Assembly (NCBI GenBank): GCA_036897625.1
Contig: JAYMTA010000746.1
Span: 1-24,720, forward strand
Direction: 5' to 3'
Origin: Pelargonium cotyledonis
Taxonomy: Eukaryota; Streptophyta; Magnoliopsida; Geraniales; Geraniaceae
Length of the DNA stretch: 24,720 nt
Shown: positions 1 through 11,035 of the stretch, in pieces
Position numbering within the stretch: the stretch's first letter is position 1
How the letters are laid out: the number at the start of each line of letters is the position of its first letter
Translations under genes and position numbers: made by a program
Notes under the pieces: generated by a model
Seen by the model: the letters and a program-made list of their open reading frames with translations, nothing else
Told to the model about the DNA's origin: nothing
Databases searched by the model: none

Positions 1-142
1 GTACGAACATAACTTGTCCACCAAGCCTCAAAACCCTTCCTCGAGCCTTCCGACCAATTACACCATCTCTCAAACCTTTCTTGAACCTTCCCCAACCCTT
101 CCCCTTGTCCTTCTAAGCTCCCAAAGGCACTTAGGACCTTAG

Positions 143-382
143 TGTGTCCGTACTGGCCACCAAGATGGTTAGTACAGACAAGGCCTTGCCCAAGCCCCTC
201 TTCCTACGCTCAAACGCCTCTTTCCTTGGTCAAGCCAACTCCCCTTGACCTCCAACATCCCTCCCAAGTCTTTCCATGGACCCAAGACATCCTAAACTAC
301 CCAAACCCCACAAAACCTCCCTTGGTCCATACTGACCATGAGGTGTCCATACTGGCCACCTAAATGGTCAATACGGACCAAG
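143..382 (+). repeat. Diverged direct repeat with 200-bp period inside the LTR
   Basis: The block GTGTCCGTACTGGCCACC at 143 and its partner GTGTCCATACTGGCCACC at 343 each continue for about 40 bp with scattered substitutions, ending in TACAGACAAGG and TACGGACCAAG respectively. The exact 200-bp offset suggests an old internal duplication of the LTR. Confidence 0.6.
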
Positions 383-863
383 CTCCCTTTAAAACAAACC
401 AACTTTGTCCCCCTTTGTCCAAAAATCATCCCATAGCTTCCAAGCCCTTCCAAATTTGTCCCAAGGCACCTCATGACCTTACAAGCATCTCCTTGGTCAT
501 TCAAGGTCGGTCCAAGGCCAGACGATGGACGACCCGTACCATCCGTGTCGTTTCATCTCGAAGGTATCCCAAGCCGTCCTGAGACGTCCTAAGCTCTCTC
601 AAGGCTTCCAAGTCATGTTCAAGGGACTTCCCAAGAGATTCAGATTCAATCGAATCCTCCCAAGGTCATCCAAGTCTCATCCGTGGATGGCCCGAGCCAT
701 CCATGCCAATCCGTCTCAAGGACGTCCACGCTTATCCTGAGTCGTCCCGAGATCCCTAAAGGCTTCTAAGGCATGTCAAAGGTATGTCCAAGGGCATCCG
801 GAGCCATTCTAGGTTCATCAGGAGAAGACTAACACGTCCCATCTCATCCGCAGATGTCCATCA

Positions 864-987
864 TCCATCTGCGAACGTCCGTCCCCATCCACGGATATCT
901 GTCGTCCATCTACGGACGTGCATCCTCCAACCACGGACATCCGTCGTCCATCTGCGGGCGTTCATCCCCGTCCACGGACATCCATCG
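864..987 (+). repeat. Three tandem copies of a 41-42 bp unit
   Basis: Copies lie at 864-904, 905-946 and 947-987. Each opens with TCCATCT(G/A)CG and closes with CCACGGA(T/C)AT(C)(C/T)(G/A)TCG; only a 1-bp indel separates their lengths. Related but more degenerate TCCACGG/CCGTGGA words continue to about 1200, some in inverted orientation, so hairpins are possible. The open frames across this stretch are low-complexity by-products of the repeat. Confidence 0.85.
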
Positions 988-1357
988 CCCGTCCACGAGC
1001 CATCCCACGGCTGTCCGTGGATGGCTTCGCTCGTCCGGCTCCGTCCGTGCAACGTCTGCGGACATCTTCCATTCATCCCCGAGCGTCCCAGGAAGTCGCC
1101 CGCGGATCCATGGACGTCCATTTTCCATCTAATCTCATCCACGGGTCCATCCAAATCGTCCATCTGACTTCGTCCATGGATCCGCCTTAGCCATCCGTCC
1201 GGCCTCGTCCACAGACCGGCCTCGCCCAAATGGTGTGCAATGCACCGATCGGCTAATCAGTCAACTAAAGTCAACCAAGGCTCAAAGCCTCCCAAGCGGG
1301 GTCCACCACTCTCTCAACCAATTAGGTGGTGACATGTGGCACCCCAAAGGTGGTTAG

Positions 1358-1365
1358 TATAAATA
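1358..1365 (+). promoter_or_regulatory. TATA box of the LTR promoter
   Basis: TATAAATA sits about 270 bp before the LTR end, at the expected U3/R position, and is followed by a CT-rich leader-like stretch. It fits an LTR promoter; whether it is still active cannot be told from sequence. Confidence 0.5.
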
Positions 1366-1630
1366 CCTCTTCAGGTAAGAAGAAGGGAATCTTCATTCTC
1401 TCATTTTACTTTCTCTCTCTAGCTTTCTCTCTCTAAAAAGCTCTTTAGCTTCCTTGTGATCTTCATGGACTTACTCTCACGCCGGAGGTAGTGTCCCGGG
1501 TCACAACCCCGGGTCGTCGTTCTTTGGTGTTTTGGTCCCCGCAGGTGACAGGTGCCAGGACGACCGACCGACTTTAGATTTAGAACATTTTAGGTTACCT
1601 TTGCGTACGTGGACAAAAAAATTCAACACA

Positions 1631-2023
1631 TCATCATCCAAATGTGCTTGCATTGACCCCGGTCATCACAAGTCAATTTGTTAATCTGTTGCAAGCCAAG
1701 CGTTTTACAGGAGCTAGAATATTGATGTCAAAGCTTTTTGGTTAAGTGAAGTGATGATGCTGAATTTATTATTACAAATGTGGCTCCTAAGCTGTTGAGC
1801 TTAAATCAATATCAGGGTTTTGATCTGATTTGTATTTTGAGAGTTGCAGCAAGCTACCATAAATCAGAGTATCATAGTATAATGTACTTTCCCTTTTAAA
1901 TAGGTGTCAACCTTTCTATTTTGAGCAAGCTAGTTAGTGTTGTATTTACTCTTCTATCTCCATAGATGTGTTCTAACAAATTGAATGGATACTAATTTAC
2001 TATACGGACATTATTAATAAGTT
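1631..2023. other. AT-rich spacer between LTR and Stowaway-like repeats
   Basis: No open frame of note, no RNA gene and no terminal repeats were seen here. Composition is ordinary AT-rich plant intergenic DNA. Confidence 0.5.
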
Positions 2024-2209
2024 GTGCATAACTAACTTCCTAAAGAAAAAAAATCAATACACGTATTTTGAGAACAAAATTCAACTCAAACAGACTAATT
2101 ATTTTGGGACGGAGTGTGCATAACTAACTTCTTGAAAAAGAATATCAAAACATGTATCCTAAGTTTAATTCAACTGGAACTGAACTATTATTTTGAAACG
2201 AAACGGAGT
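2024..2209 (+). mobile_element. Tandem pair of Stowaway-like MITE ends
   Basis: Two diverged copies of about 92-94 bp lie head to tail: 2024-2115 and 2116-2209. Both begin GTGCATAACTAACTTC and both end in a TATTTTG...ACGGAGT motif. The first end, ATTATTTTGGGACGGAGT, is the reverse complement of the Stowaway (Tc1/Mariner MITE) terminus, which typically reads CTCCNTCCGTCCCAAAATA. No matching left terminus with a TA duplication is evident, so these look like half-elements duplicated in tandem. Confidence 0.55.
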
Positions 2210-2405
2210 GAATATTCATCAATGTTGGGAAATAAATAGGAGCAGAAGAGGAAGGGCAGGGACAAGTAAGGTAAGGTAGCTCAATTAGATAATTAGCAGC
2301 AAGCAGCAATTTATATTATTATTATAATTATTACAACCAATTAAACAAAGTCTCCAATTGATGAGGAAGTACAGGAGGAAGCTAGAAACTTTGGAGTTAT
2401 TATTG

Positions 2406-3268
<863 letters not shown>

Positions 3269-3339
3269 GAAATTGAACCCAGAGGCAACTAACTTCTTGT
3301 GACATATGTTGGAGCAAAGTAGAGAAGATGGTTGTGGTG

Positions 3340-3346
3340 TATATAA
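3340..3346 (-). promoter_or_regulatory. Probable TATA box of the E2 gene
   Basis: TTATATA on the minus strand lies about 72 bp upstream of the E2 start codon, in the context CATTATATACACC. A start site about 30 bp downstream would give a 5' leader of roughly 40-45 nt. Confidence 0.5.
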
Positions 3347-3399
3347 TGAGAAACCAAAGAGATGGTCCTGTCCTTTTAGGAGTGGGTACATATTAGATT

Positions 3400-4800
3400 A
3401 GAGAGCATATGATTCAATTCACATGTCCAACTCCTTGCCAATTTGTCTCTGTCAAAAGCTCATTAGCCTTTTCTTGAAAGAAACCTTTTTCATTTTTCTA
3501 ACAATAAAATGATGCCCAACAAAATCATTTTGTTCACAAGTCCAGTATCTAAAGAATCACTTTATAAGAGAATGTTAACATAAGTGAATTAGATTTTGAT
3601 TCTTTGAGCCGAAAGCAAATCTTGGGTACTGATCAAAATTCTATTTTGATCAACCAATCACACTAGAGATATGGTTTGGTATGGTCAAGGCTCATCACAT
3701 CACATATTCTTATTCTTCTTCTTTTCCCGAGTACTTAAATTTCGAGGATAAAGATTCGAGCTGCAGCCTGCAAAGATGCCACTGAAAGGTGCACTGCACT
3801 ATCAACAACACCCATCGTTGCCAAAGAATATGATGGCCTCATAGCCATCGAATCGATCCAGCTAATGTCCTCATAGCTCAAGTTATTCGTGCTCAGCTAA
3901 ATGCACCAAGAATCTCAAACTCTTAACTATGAGTTTGTTGTGTAAAAAAAACTTCATATTCTATACAATCCCATCACAAGAAAAAGAAAATCAAGAAATT
4001 GCAATGCCTGGTCAATTTCTTAACGAAGCTTCTACATAATTAAAGAATACCACATATATGAACCAGAAACCAGACAAGTGTAAGCACAAAATCACAATGA
4101 AAGGACAGTGTCCATCAAAATGAAGCAAAGTTACAGTATTCACAGCTACATAGTGACTTGACAATGAAAGAAAAAAGAAACATACATTGTTAACCAACAA
4201 CAACCATAAGTACTGTATCCGTATGACCTGATGGCGGCATCCAGATTATAGTTTCTAAATATATTGGCTAATATATAGGATAGTTTTACAATCATTGAAA
4301 GCTTAAAGAACACTGGGATAAGTCTCGACAACATTTGATGCCAAACTCATCTGCAGGCAATAATGCTATATCCAAAATTTCATATTGAAATATAAGAACA
4401 GAACAGAACATGTATCCGAAACTCGGCAGAAGGAAAAGTAAGGACCCCATTATCATTCAGCCAAGAAGCATGTCAAAAGGCACACAGCTTGGGTGAATGG
4501 TGAGAGCATTGGTCAACACTGGTACTCAGACTCCTCTCTTCTTATTTTTAAGTTTTTTGCACAACTAGATTAAGGTGATTCAAAATTCTTTCTTTCTCAG
4601 CAGTATGTTTCTAGAGACAACAAATGTCTAATTTTTGCCTCACAATGAACCATAATTGTTACTAGAAAGTAGAGGAACTGACATTATTAGAAAAAAGAAC
4701 AAGAACTTGTACCTTGCTATAGCAAATTCATAACCCGTGATGAACTAAAATTCATACATTTTCTGTCTCCAGACATCTTCACGAGAAAGACGAACAGCAA
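3400..4800. other. Intergenic spacer between the E2 and DHQS genes
   Basis: It holds only short open frames. The segment 3762-3870 (plus) has a coherent frame of about 38 codons including ACKDATERCTALS, but it is unrecognised and has no ATG. No RNA gene or clear terminal repeat was seen. The last part probably includes the 3' flank of the minus-strand DHQS gene. Confidence 0.4.
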
Positions 4801-4808
4801 TATATAGA

Positions 4809-4814
4809 TTTATT
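4809..4814 (-). terminator. Candidate polyadenylation signal of the DHQS gene
   Basis: AATAAA on the minus strand, about 145 nt beyond the DHQS stop codon at 4961-4959, is a normal distance for a plant near-upstream element. Confidence 0.45.
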
Positions 4815-4958
4815 GAGCATGCTTGTTTGTAGAATTACAGCTAAACAATGGCTTAAAAAACAAGCATGGGAAGGAGAAGCACTCTTCTAAAATACATTAC
4901 GCAAAGAACGAGAACAAAAATTGCACACAGCTTGGTATACAATCAGCCAGATATGGAA

Positions 4959-7873
4959 TCAGGACCTGGTAAATGCTTGGAGTGTTTCGTCTAAAGCCTT
5001 TCTATCATAATCCCCTGTAAAAACACAATTGCCAAGAGGACCTTTTAGAAGGATGAGCCTTAGAAGACCATCGGCAACCTTCTTATCAACCTGTCACACA
5101 AAAGAACAAGTTAGAGGTCAAAAGATATGCAGAGCAAATAAAATTCAAAATATAATACCTAGGATAACCACTTACCGCCATGACAGACTTGAACATCTCG
5201 ATAGTCATGCAATTGGGAGGAGTGGTTGGCAAATTAGCCTGCTGTAAAATTTTGTAGACTCGCTTTACAATTGAATCATCAATCCAACCAAGGCGGAATG
5301 ACATGTCAACAGCCATTACCTGTATAATCAGAGAAAACCCTCTGTAAGCAACTAAGAAGTATAAGATTAAGGGATTAAGGTGAAGGGGTGATCAAACTTT
5401 ATTTTTTTAACAAAAAAGTAGGTTCAATACCATTCCAACTGCAACAGCTTCTCCATGTAGCCATTCTCCATAGCCAAGACCAGTTTCTATAGCCTGAAAA
5501 TAAGATGCCAGAGTTAAGAAGCACATCACATCAGAAGAAGATTTATTGGCATATGATAGCTGAAGTTATACATTCACATAAAAAATATGCACACTGTTTA
5601 ATGAATCTCTTTTTTCAACTTTTTTAAAGGATGAATTACATGTATACACTATAGAAAAATTTCAATATACAGAAAGTAAAGCTAACTTTGACATCTTAGC
5701 AGCCTTCCCATGAAATATGAATAGGGGTGTTCATTTTGTGGTCCGGATCGAAAAGTGAGGACCTCGTACCAGATCCCAACTGATCCAGTCTTTGGTCCAT
5801 AATTTTAAAATTCCGGTCTATATTGATTCTGGGTCTATATTGATTCTGGATCGGTGTTATTATTTTTAATTTATTCTGTTATAAAATGCATATTTACACT
5901 ACATACAAAAAAAAAAAAAAAAAAAATTCACACAAGTTTAAATTTCAAAGTTAAAATAATTTTTCAGGCTTGATCCTGGTCCAGTTCGTTTACAACTGGT
6001 TGAACACCCCTACCCATGACCAAAACCCAAGGAAGCCACCACCACACAAAAAATGAAAGAAAAAAAAAAGGAGTGTATAGCATAACTCACGTGGCCAAAA
6101 GTATGACCTAGATTCAGTGTTGCTCTCAGTCCACCCTCCTTCTCATCTAAGGACACGACCTCAGCCTTGTTTTCACATGAACGCTTTATAGCATATGTTA
6201 GTGCACTTGGGTCCCTGAATAATTCATAATAATTAGACATGATTTATTGCTGCAGTTGTTGAAAGAATAGAGAAAGCATTACCATGAACAACATTAACCT
6301 AGTCTATACAAATAGGATATTTGCCCGAAAGAGTTACAAAGCTCCATTTTCATATTAATGTTTGAGAACATGTAACAGGTGACATGTTAGTTTGCTGGAA
6401 CTGGAAATTCATATAAAGTTTTTTAGATATTATTACCTTGCCATTAATGCCGGCGTATTCTTCTCTTGCCACTCAAAAAATTCAGCATCTCTAATGAGCC
6501 CATATTTTATAACCTCAGCAAATCCTGATGCTAATTCTCTGTCTGGCAATGTGTTTAATGTATCAGTGTCTATAAGCACACATTGAGGCTGGTAGAAAGC
6601 ACCGATCAAGTTCTTCCCGAGGTGGTGATTGATCCCGGTTTTTCCTCCAACAGAAGAATCTACCTGTAAGGAAAAAGGAATCAAAAGGGCAAATGAGTTT
6701 AACCAGAGAAACTTGAGACAATAATGCAATGCATGATTGTAAGAAAGAAAAAAGTTAATTGTTGAGTAGCCAACAGACCTGGGACATAACAGTTGTAGGA
6801 ATCTGAATGAAATTAACACCACGGAGGAAAGAGGCTGCAGCATATCCGCACATGTCACCAATGACCCCACCACCAAGCGCAACAAATGTACACCGCCGGT
6901 CCAAACGTGTTTCAATGGCCTTGTCAAAGACTTTCATGAGAGTATCCTGTAGAAACAAAAGTAACCCATGACTACCGGAGCAACAATGACCAACATAATC
7001 CACAACACACACGTGCATTGAACATCTCATATACTAACCATATCCTTGTACTTCTCACCATCTGGAAGGATCACTGTCTCAACGGACACATTGGGGTTTC
7101 CCTTTGTCAAAGAATCGATAACTTTGTCCAAGTATAGAGGTGCAACAGTATTGTTGGTGACCACAAGTACTCTCTTACCATGAACATGCCTACCAAATGA
7201 TAATAAATTCATTCGAACATCAGTCAAAATGCCTGTGCAAAAGCATGCAAGATATTCTCATGGCAAATCAACCCGACTCATTTTGGTTGCGTCCGATCAG
7301 AAAATTCAACACAAACACAATTAATGCAAGAAACTAGCTTAGAGCTCAGCTGGGAGCAGAACTTTTGTCTATTAGATCGAGCAGGAAAATAAATAATCCT
7401 ACTCGTTTTCAATTCTCACATTTTCTCAGCAGCCAAACAGAGTCATATACTTAACAGAACCCTCAATTCCAACGAAATCCCCAACCTTTGCTCTAACCGA
7501 AATCAGAAATTACTCGAAAGTGAGAAAATTTTATATACCTCTGGAGAAGTTGGGGCTGATCAAGAAGGCCGGATCCGATATAGATCGGATAGCTCCGAGT
7601 ATCCAAATCAACATTGACAACGGCGGGAGCCTGAGAGTCTGGTTTGCTCAGGGCCTGGTCGACGAAGGTCGAACTGGCGCATACTCTGGACCTCGGGCGG
7701 GCCGCGGCGGGAGCGAGAACGGCGCTGCGGCTGAGTTCAATGGAGGAGCCGAAGGAGGAGCGGAGAGAGACGGAGGCGGGGCTCCGGAAGCGCACAAAGA
7801 GATCGGACCTGGTTTTGGCAATGGAAGGGTTGGGGGAGATAGAAAGAGAGATGGGTTTTGCAGAGGTAGCCAT
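4959..7873 (-). CDS. DHQS: 3-dehydroquinate synthase, chloroplastic, complete, eight exons
   Basis: Exons on the minus strand: 7873-7539, 7189-7039, 6946-6779, 6663-6437, 6214-6091, 5493-5431, 5319-5176 and 5090-4959. All seven introns are GT-AG and the frame is open to TGA, giving 447 residues. The enzyme converts DAHP to 3-dehydroquinate, the second shikimate-pathway step, in plastids, using NAD and a divalent metal. Residues 1 to about 67 form a Ser/Arg-rich transit peptide ending near VCASS; the mature part starts around [19 protein letters not shown]. The NAD-binding signature GGGVIGD is in exon 3 and [11 protein letters not shown] in exon 4. The three metal ligands known from bacterial AroB are kept: Glu268 in FAEVIKYG, His331 in LNLGHTFGH and His348 in LHGEA. 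The 17-residue spacing of the two His matches AroB. Phe266 stands where Leu is usual (SGLAEVIK), a mild change. Length and structure are normal, so it is very probably functional. Confidence 0.97.
5722..6012. mobile_element. hAT-like MITE in DHQS intron 5
   Basis: The 291-bp segment begins TAGGGGTGTTCA and ends TGAACACCCCTA, a perfect 12-bp terminal inverted repeat typical of non-autonomous hAT elements. It lies inside the 597-bp fifth intron (6090-5494) and explains that intron's size. Internally a 17-bp unit, GGTCTATATTGATTCTG, is perfectly duplicated in tandem at 5815-5831 and 5832-5848, and there is an A-run near 5910-5929. The right flank begins CCCATGAC; CCCATGA also occurs on the left but 8 bp away from the element edge, so the target duplication is not clean. 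Confidence 0.75.
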
Positions 7874-7949
7874 GGAAGTGGAAATGGGGTTGGTGAGGAG
7901 AGAGAAAGAGAGATGGGTTTGAGTTTTTAGGTGTGTATGGAATTGACAT
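7737..7949 (-). other. Upstream overlapping open frame in the DHQS leader
   Basis: An ATG at 7949-7947 (context CAAAATGTC, A at -3) lies 76 nt before the DHQS start and opens a 70-codon frame that overlaps the start of DHQS in another frame. If the transcript starts upstream of it, scanning ribosomes could be diverted. The encoded peptide resembles nothing I recognise, so protein function is doubtful. Confidence 0.35.
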
Positions 7950-7999
7950 TTTGTGGGTGTGCGCCTTGAGGAAGAAGAAGGAGACGAGGATTTGGGGTT

Positions 8000-8930
8000 A
8001 GGTGAGGAACGAAGGATCAGGAAAATTAGCTCTCGAATTGAATTGAAGGATGGTTATGATGACGTGGCTCTCTCCCAACAATTTAAGATATGATTCACAT
8101 ATCACATGTGGACTGTGGGGCCGGCTTAGTGAGGTGGCTTGCGGCTTGAAATGATTGATGCTTCGGGTGATGATATCTATTATTAAAATATTGTGTTGTG
8201 TGAATTCTTGTAAACATGTGTGCATGTAATGTAGTGGTGAAATGAGATGGAATTGATAGGTACGTGAAGGAAGAAACCATTTGTCTTGGAGAAAGATAAA
8301 ATACAGTTTGCAGTTTGGAGGGAGGAGACGAAGAAACAAAGGTGGATGAGTTGCTGTTCAAGCAATCCAATCTATAGTCTAGAGCAACGCGGTAACTGAA
8401 ACTTGTGTTAATTGAAGCCGGTCTATGAAGGGCATGCCTCAATTCTGATATGTTCCTCATATTGTTTATGTTATTATTTGTTATGAGTAGGCGAATAATT
8501 TATGTTAATGAATGAGTTTAATTTGCAAGGCCAATGTGAGTTACTTTGTCATTGATTTGTTGAATACTGGGTGTGTCCGTTTATAAACGAAGATATATAT
8601 ATATATATATATATATAGTATCTACAAATTGGCATGGCGCACATGTCTCCCCCAATGCCAATACCTTCATTTTAGAATGCTGCCATACAAAGATTTTAAA
8701 AAAAAAAAAAAAAAGTCATTGCTCTCCGAAAATACAAACCGTCTTGACAAAGAGAAGGAAAAAAGGAGGAAGATGAAATGGTGTTGCTCACACTTTGCAT
8801 TTGCTATTTGTTCATTTGATAATGATCTAATGAAAAGAAATCGTATGTTGTGGGATTTTTCCGAGCCCATGCATATTTAAACAAAGTATATGTTGACCCA
8901 AAAGAAAGTGCAAATCATATGGTCCAGTTG
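8000..8930. other. DHQS upstream region with microsatellites
   Basis: No gene is supported. It contains the DHQS 5' flank (no clear TATA box seen), an (AT)n tract at about 8590-8616 and an A-run at about 8698-8714. The open frames on either side of these tracts are chance products. Confidence 0.5.
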
Positions 8931-9194
8931 AGAATTCACATATGACAGTAGATGATGTGTGCTTTGACGCAGACCATCTGCAATCCTCGAAACTTCAGCC
9001 AATTGGAATATGGCTTAGGCCATGGCCTGATGTTCTACATTTGGCTCCGTCAATAATACGTGGAAGGTATAAACAAGTGGGAAACATGAGATCTTCATCG
9101 ATATGTTGTAGTATTGTAATAAATAAAAAGTTTGTTGATTTGGTTATAGATATGGAAGTACAAAGAGTGGGTGATTTAAATGTGGGTGATGTGA

Positions 9195-10030
9195 AATCAA
9201 CGGTAGGGTGTCCGAAGTTGGACAAAAAAATTTGTGTTGGAATAATGTGTTGCACGTTGTATGAATTAGTAGGAGAGAGTGGAACAGCTAAGACACAATT
9301 ATGTTGCAACTATTGTTATATGCCCAATTACCGAAAAGTTTGGGTGGATTATTCGGATCCACAATATACGTATGCACTGATTGTCCATTTCATTTACGAC
9401 GTTTGAATAAGTTAGTTGAAAATTTTGAGTCGCAGTATTGGAGCGTAGTCAACGGCGACATAGACCCTTCATCACCAGAGTTTTTCAAAAATGTTAGGTC
9501 ATATAGTCCACAAGATAACATATATTTTCCAGAAAGTAGAAAGTGCTAAGGAAATGTTGGGTCTATTTGATAGAATTAAAAAGGTGATTGGCATTACCTT
9601 TGCCAAATATCCTTTAAGGGTTGTTGTCATTGATTCAATTGCAGATATATTTAGGACTCAATTTAGTGCAAATATGAATGACATGAGTGAGAGAGCGAAG
9701 TTAATAGTTGAGGTAGCAGTGAGGCTGAAGAGATTAGCTCACATCCACGGGATTTTTTTTTTTTTTTTTTTGTGTAAAAATCAAGTGTGTGATGATGTGA
9801 GTGGTACCAGTGTTAGGATTGGTAACATGAAACATATTTTAACGTCCAATCGTAGAGTTGTACCATCACTAGGCATGAGTTGAGCAAACTGTTTAAATTG
9901 CTTGTATTTTTTTAGCAAACAATACGATCACGATGTTGTGACACGATGAATCTATGTTATTTGTCTCCTAGTTTAGGTATGCCCGAAAGAAGTATGTCAT
10001 TAATAGGAAAGGTGTGTGAGGCGTTAACGA
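9195..10030 (+). pseudogene. XRCC3: XRCC3-like RAD51-paralogue pseudogene, intron-free and frameshifted
   Basis: Intact XRCC3 acts with RAD51C in homologous recombination. Similarity runs in order over about 830 bp. Frame 2 (about 9195-9305) has CPKLDK and then LVGESGTAKTQLC, the Walker A region. Frame 1 (about 9305-9535) has AQLPKSLGGL and CPFHLRRLNKLVE. Frame 2 again (about 9530-9883) has the Walker B-like LRVVVIDSIADIF, then ERAKLIVEVAVRLKRLAHIHG, KNQV and RRVVPSLGMS. The Trp expected next is TGA (9881-9883); ANCLN follows, and a frameshifted match to the C-terminal end (YVINRKGV) ends near 10020. A lost T near 9306 explains the first shift. Walker A reads GTAKT for G-x-GKT, so the ATP-binding glycine is lost. 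A 19-base T-run (9753-9771) replaces the hydrophobic strand before NQV. No intron is visible, so a retrocopy is possible, but no poly-A tail was seen. The region from 8942 upstream is not recognisably XRCC3. Confidence 0.82.
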
Positions 10031-10560
10031 TGAATAAGTCAGGTGGTTGTATCAGATTTTATCCTTAAAATTGCTCGTTACTTTTATTGTGTAACATGAC
10101 TTTATTCGTGGGACACCGCAGCTATGCACGTGTACAATTGGAACAATATTACTAAGGTAATTTGAGCCATTGTCGTATTAATTTGGACAATTTCAATATC
10201 ACGGTTTCATTGTGGCATATTTATGCCCAATTGTCTCATTCATTTAAACTCGTACACAATATATTTTCTTTATTCAACACCCAATTCTATGACATGTAAC
10301 ATGAGTTGGTTTATATCACAATGTCCAACAACATTTGCGTGTATGTGAACAACTAAGGAGTAGAAAAAGCATAAAACAAAATAATAGAATTAAAGACTAA
10401 CATGAAACAAAAAGTTTGATGATATAATTCATGTAGCATAAAAATATATAGTATCATAAACACTAAATACAATAAAAATAAAAAGGTCTGGTAACTCGAG
10501 AATAAAAAACTATTCATATCACTGAGCATAGGGGTAAAACAATATTTAATCTAAGCTGCG
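10031..10560. other. AT-rich spacer
   Basis: No gene, RNA gene or terminal repeat was seen between the XRCC3 remnant and the next coding-like segment. Confidence 0.4.
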
Positions 10561-10946
10561 TCTGAAACTGCAAACGCCTGAATGTTAAGAACCTCTGTTG
10601 CAACCCACTCTGGATCCCAGAATCCATTCACAAGGAACTTTCCTTCATAAGGTTCAGACAAACACCCAATTCATCTTTGAATTGTTGAACCAGTTATTTG
10701 CATATTTCTCGTATGCAGTCGTCCATTCGTCAAGGCGATTAGAATGAACACACGCCCAGAGAGAGCGAAAGCAACGTATGAAAACCTTCCAAGCCTCATC
10801 CTCCTCATCATTGTATCTGTGCATCACGTTTATAGTGAATACCAATTCTTGAACTCGTTCTGGCAACATGCCGACAACTTCCATGTCTTCTCAAAGCACA
10901 CCAATTCCCAATTTTGTGTTGGCACGACATATGACGCAAACACCAT
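10557..10946 (-). pseudogene. Unrecognised coding-like remnant
   Basis: I do not recognise this gene with confidence. On the minus strand a first ATG at 10946 opens a 37-codon frame (MVFASYVVPTQNWELVCFEK...). A second frame, 10884-10654, encodes 76 residues that look protein-like (DEAWKVFIRCFRSLWACV, then LDEWTTAYEKYANNW). A third frame from about 10660 to 10557 continues with KFLVNGFWDPEWVATEVL to a TAG stop. Read in order, these suggest one coding sequence broken by two frameshifts. The pattern C-x-DEW-x-YEKY-x-NNW...W faintly recalls FAR1/MULE-transposase relatives (DEF-x-W...KY...NxWL), but that is only a guess. A TATAAATA lies about 90 bp upstream of the first ATG. Confidence 0.3.
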
Positions 10947-11035
10947 CCTCAAAATGATGATTTGCGTATGATGGGGTTTCAATGCTTGATAGAAGATGAA
11001 TTGATACTGGATGTGAATGGAAGGGGTACATTAGG

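Larger units (their letters stand above)
1..1630 (+). mobile_element. 3' portion of a long Gypsy-type LTR (solo LTR or 3' LTR), left end outside the window
   Basis: No convincing protein is encoded. The first 1.2 kb is strikingly C-rich on this strand and built of degenerate CCAAG/CGTCCATCC-type words. It is followed by a TATAAATA box at 1358-1365, a CT-rich stretch (1393-1440), a segment with GCCGGAG and CCCGGG words (1480-1520) that recalls the R/U5 part of plant Tat/Athila-type Gypsy LTRs, and an end in ...TTCAACACA near 1630. A 40-bp block at 143-182 recurs, slightly diverged, exactly 200 bp later at 343-382. No primer-binding site (TTGGCGCC type) follows the end, so this is a 3' LTR or solo LTR rather than a 5' LTR. 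The superfamily call rests on resemblance to known LTR organisation, not on encoded protein. Confidence 0.5.

Noticed and set aside
784-1229. Long overlapping open frames (up to 127 codons) on both strands in the 800-1230 region
   Set aside because: They are by-products of the C-rich tandem repeat in the LTR; composition is low-complexity and no domain is visible.
3762-3870. Plus-strand coding-like segment with ACKDATERCTALS
   Set aside because: About 38 codons, no ATG, no family recognised; insufficient support for a gene or exon.
4012-4334. Two minus-strand frames of about 62 codons with hydrophobic stretches
   Set aside because: No conserved motif and AT-rich composition; the membrane-like look comes from T-rich codons.
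7520-7930. 136-codon plus-strand frame, Gly-rich, over the DHQS first exon
   Set aside because: It is the antisense shadow of the DHQS transit-peptide exon, whose splice sites and conserved protein are clear.
8690-8780. Lys-rich and Phe-rich frames around an A-run
   Set aside because: Products of a homopolymer; not coding.
8942-9194. Possible N-terminal extension of the XRCC3 remnant (ATG at 8942)
   Set aside because: The frame is open but the residues do not follow the XRCC3 N-terminus; probably flanking DNA open by chance.
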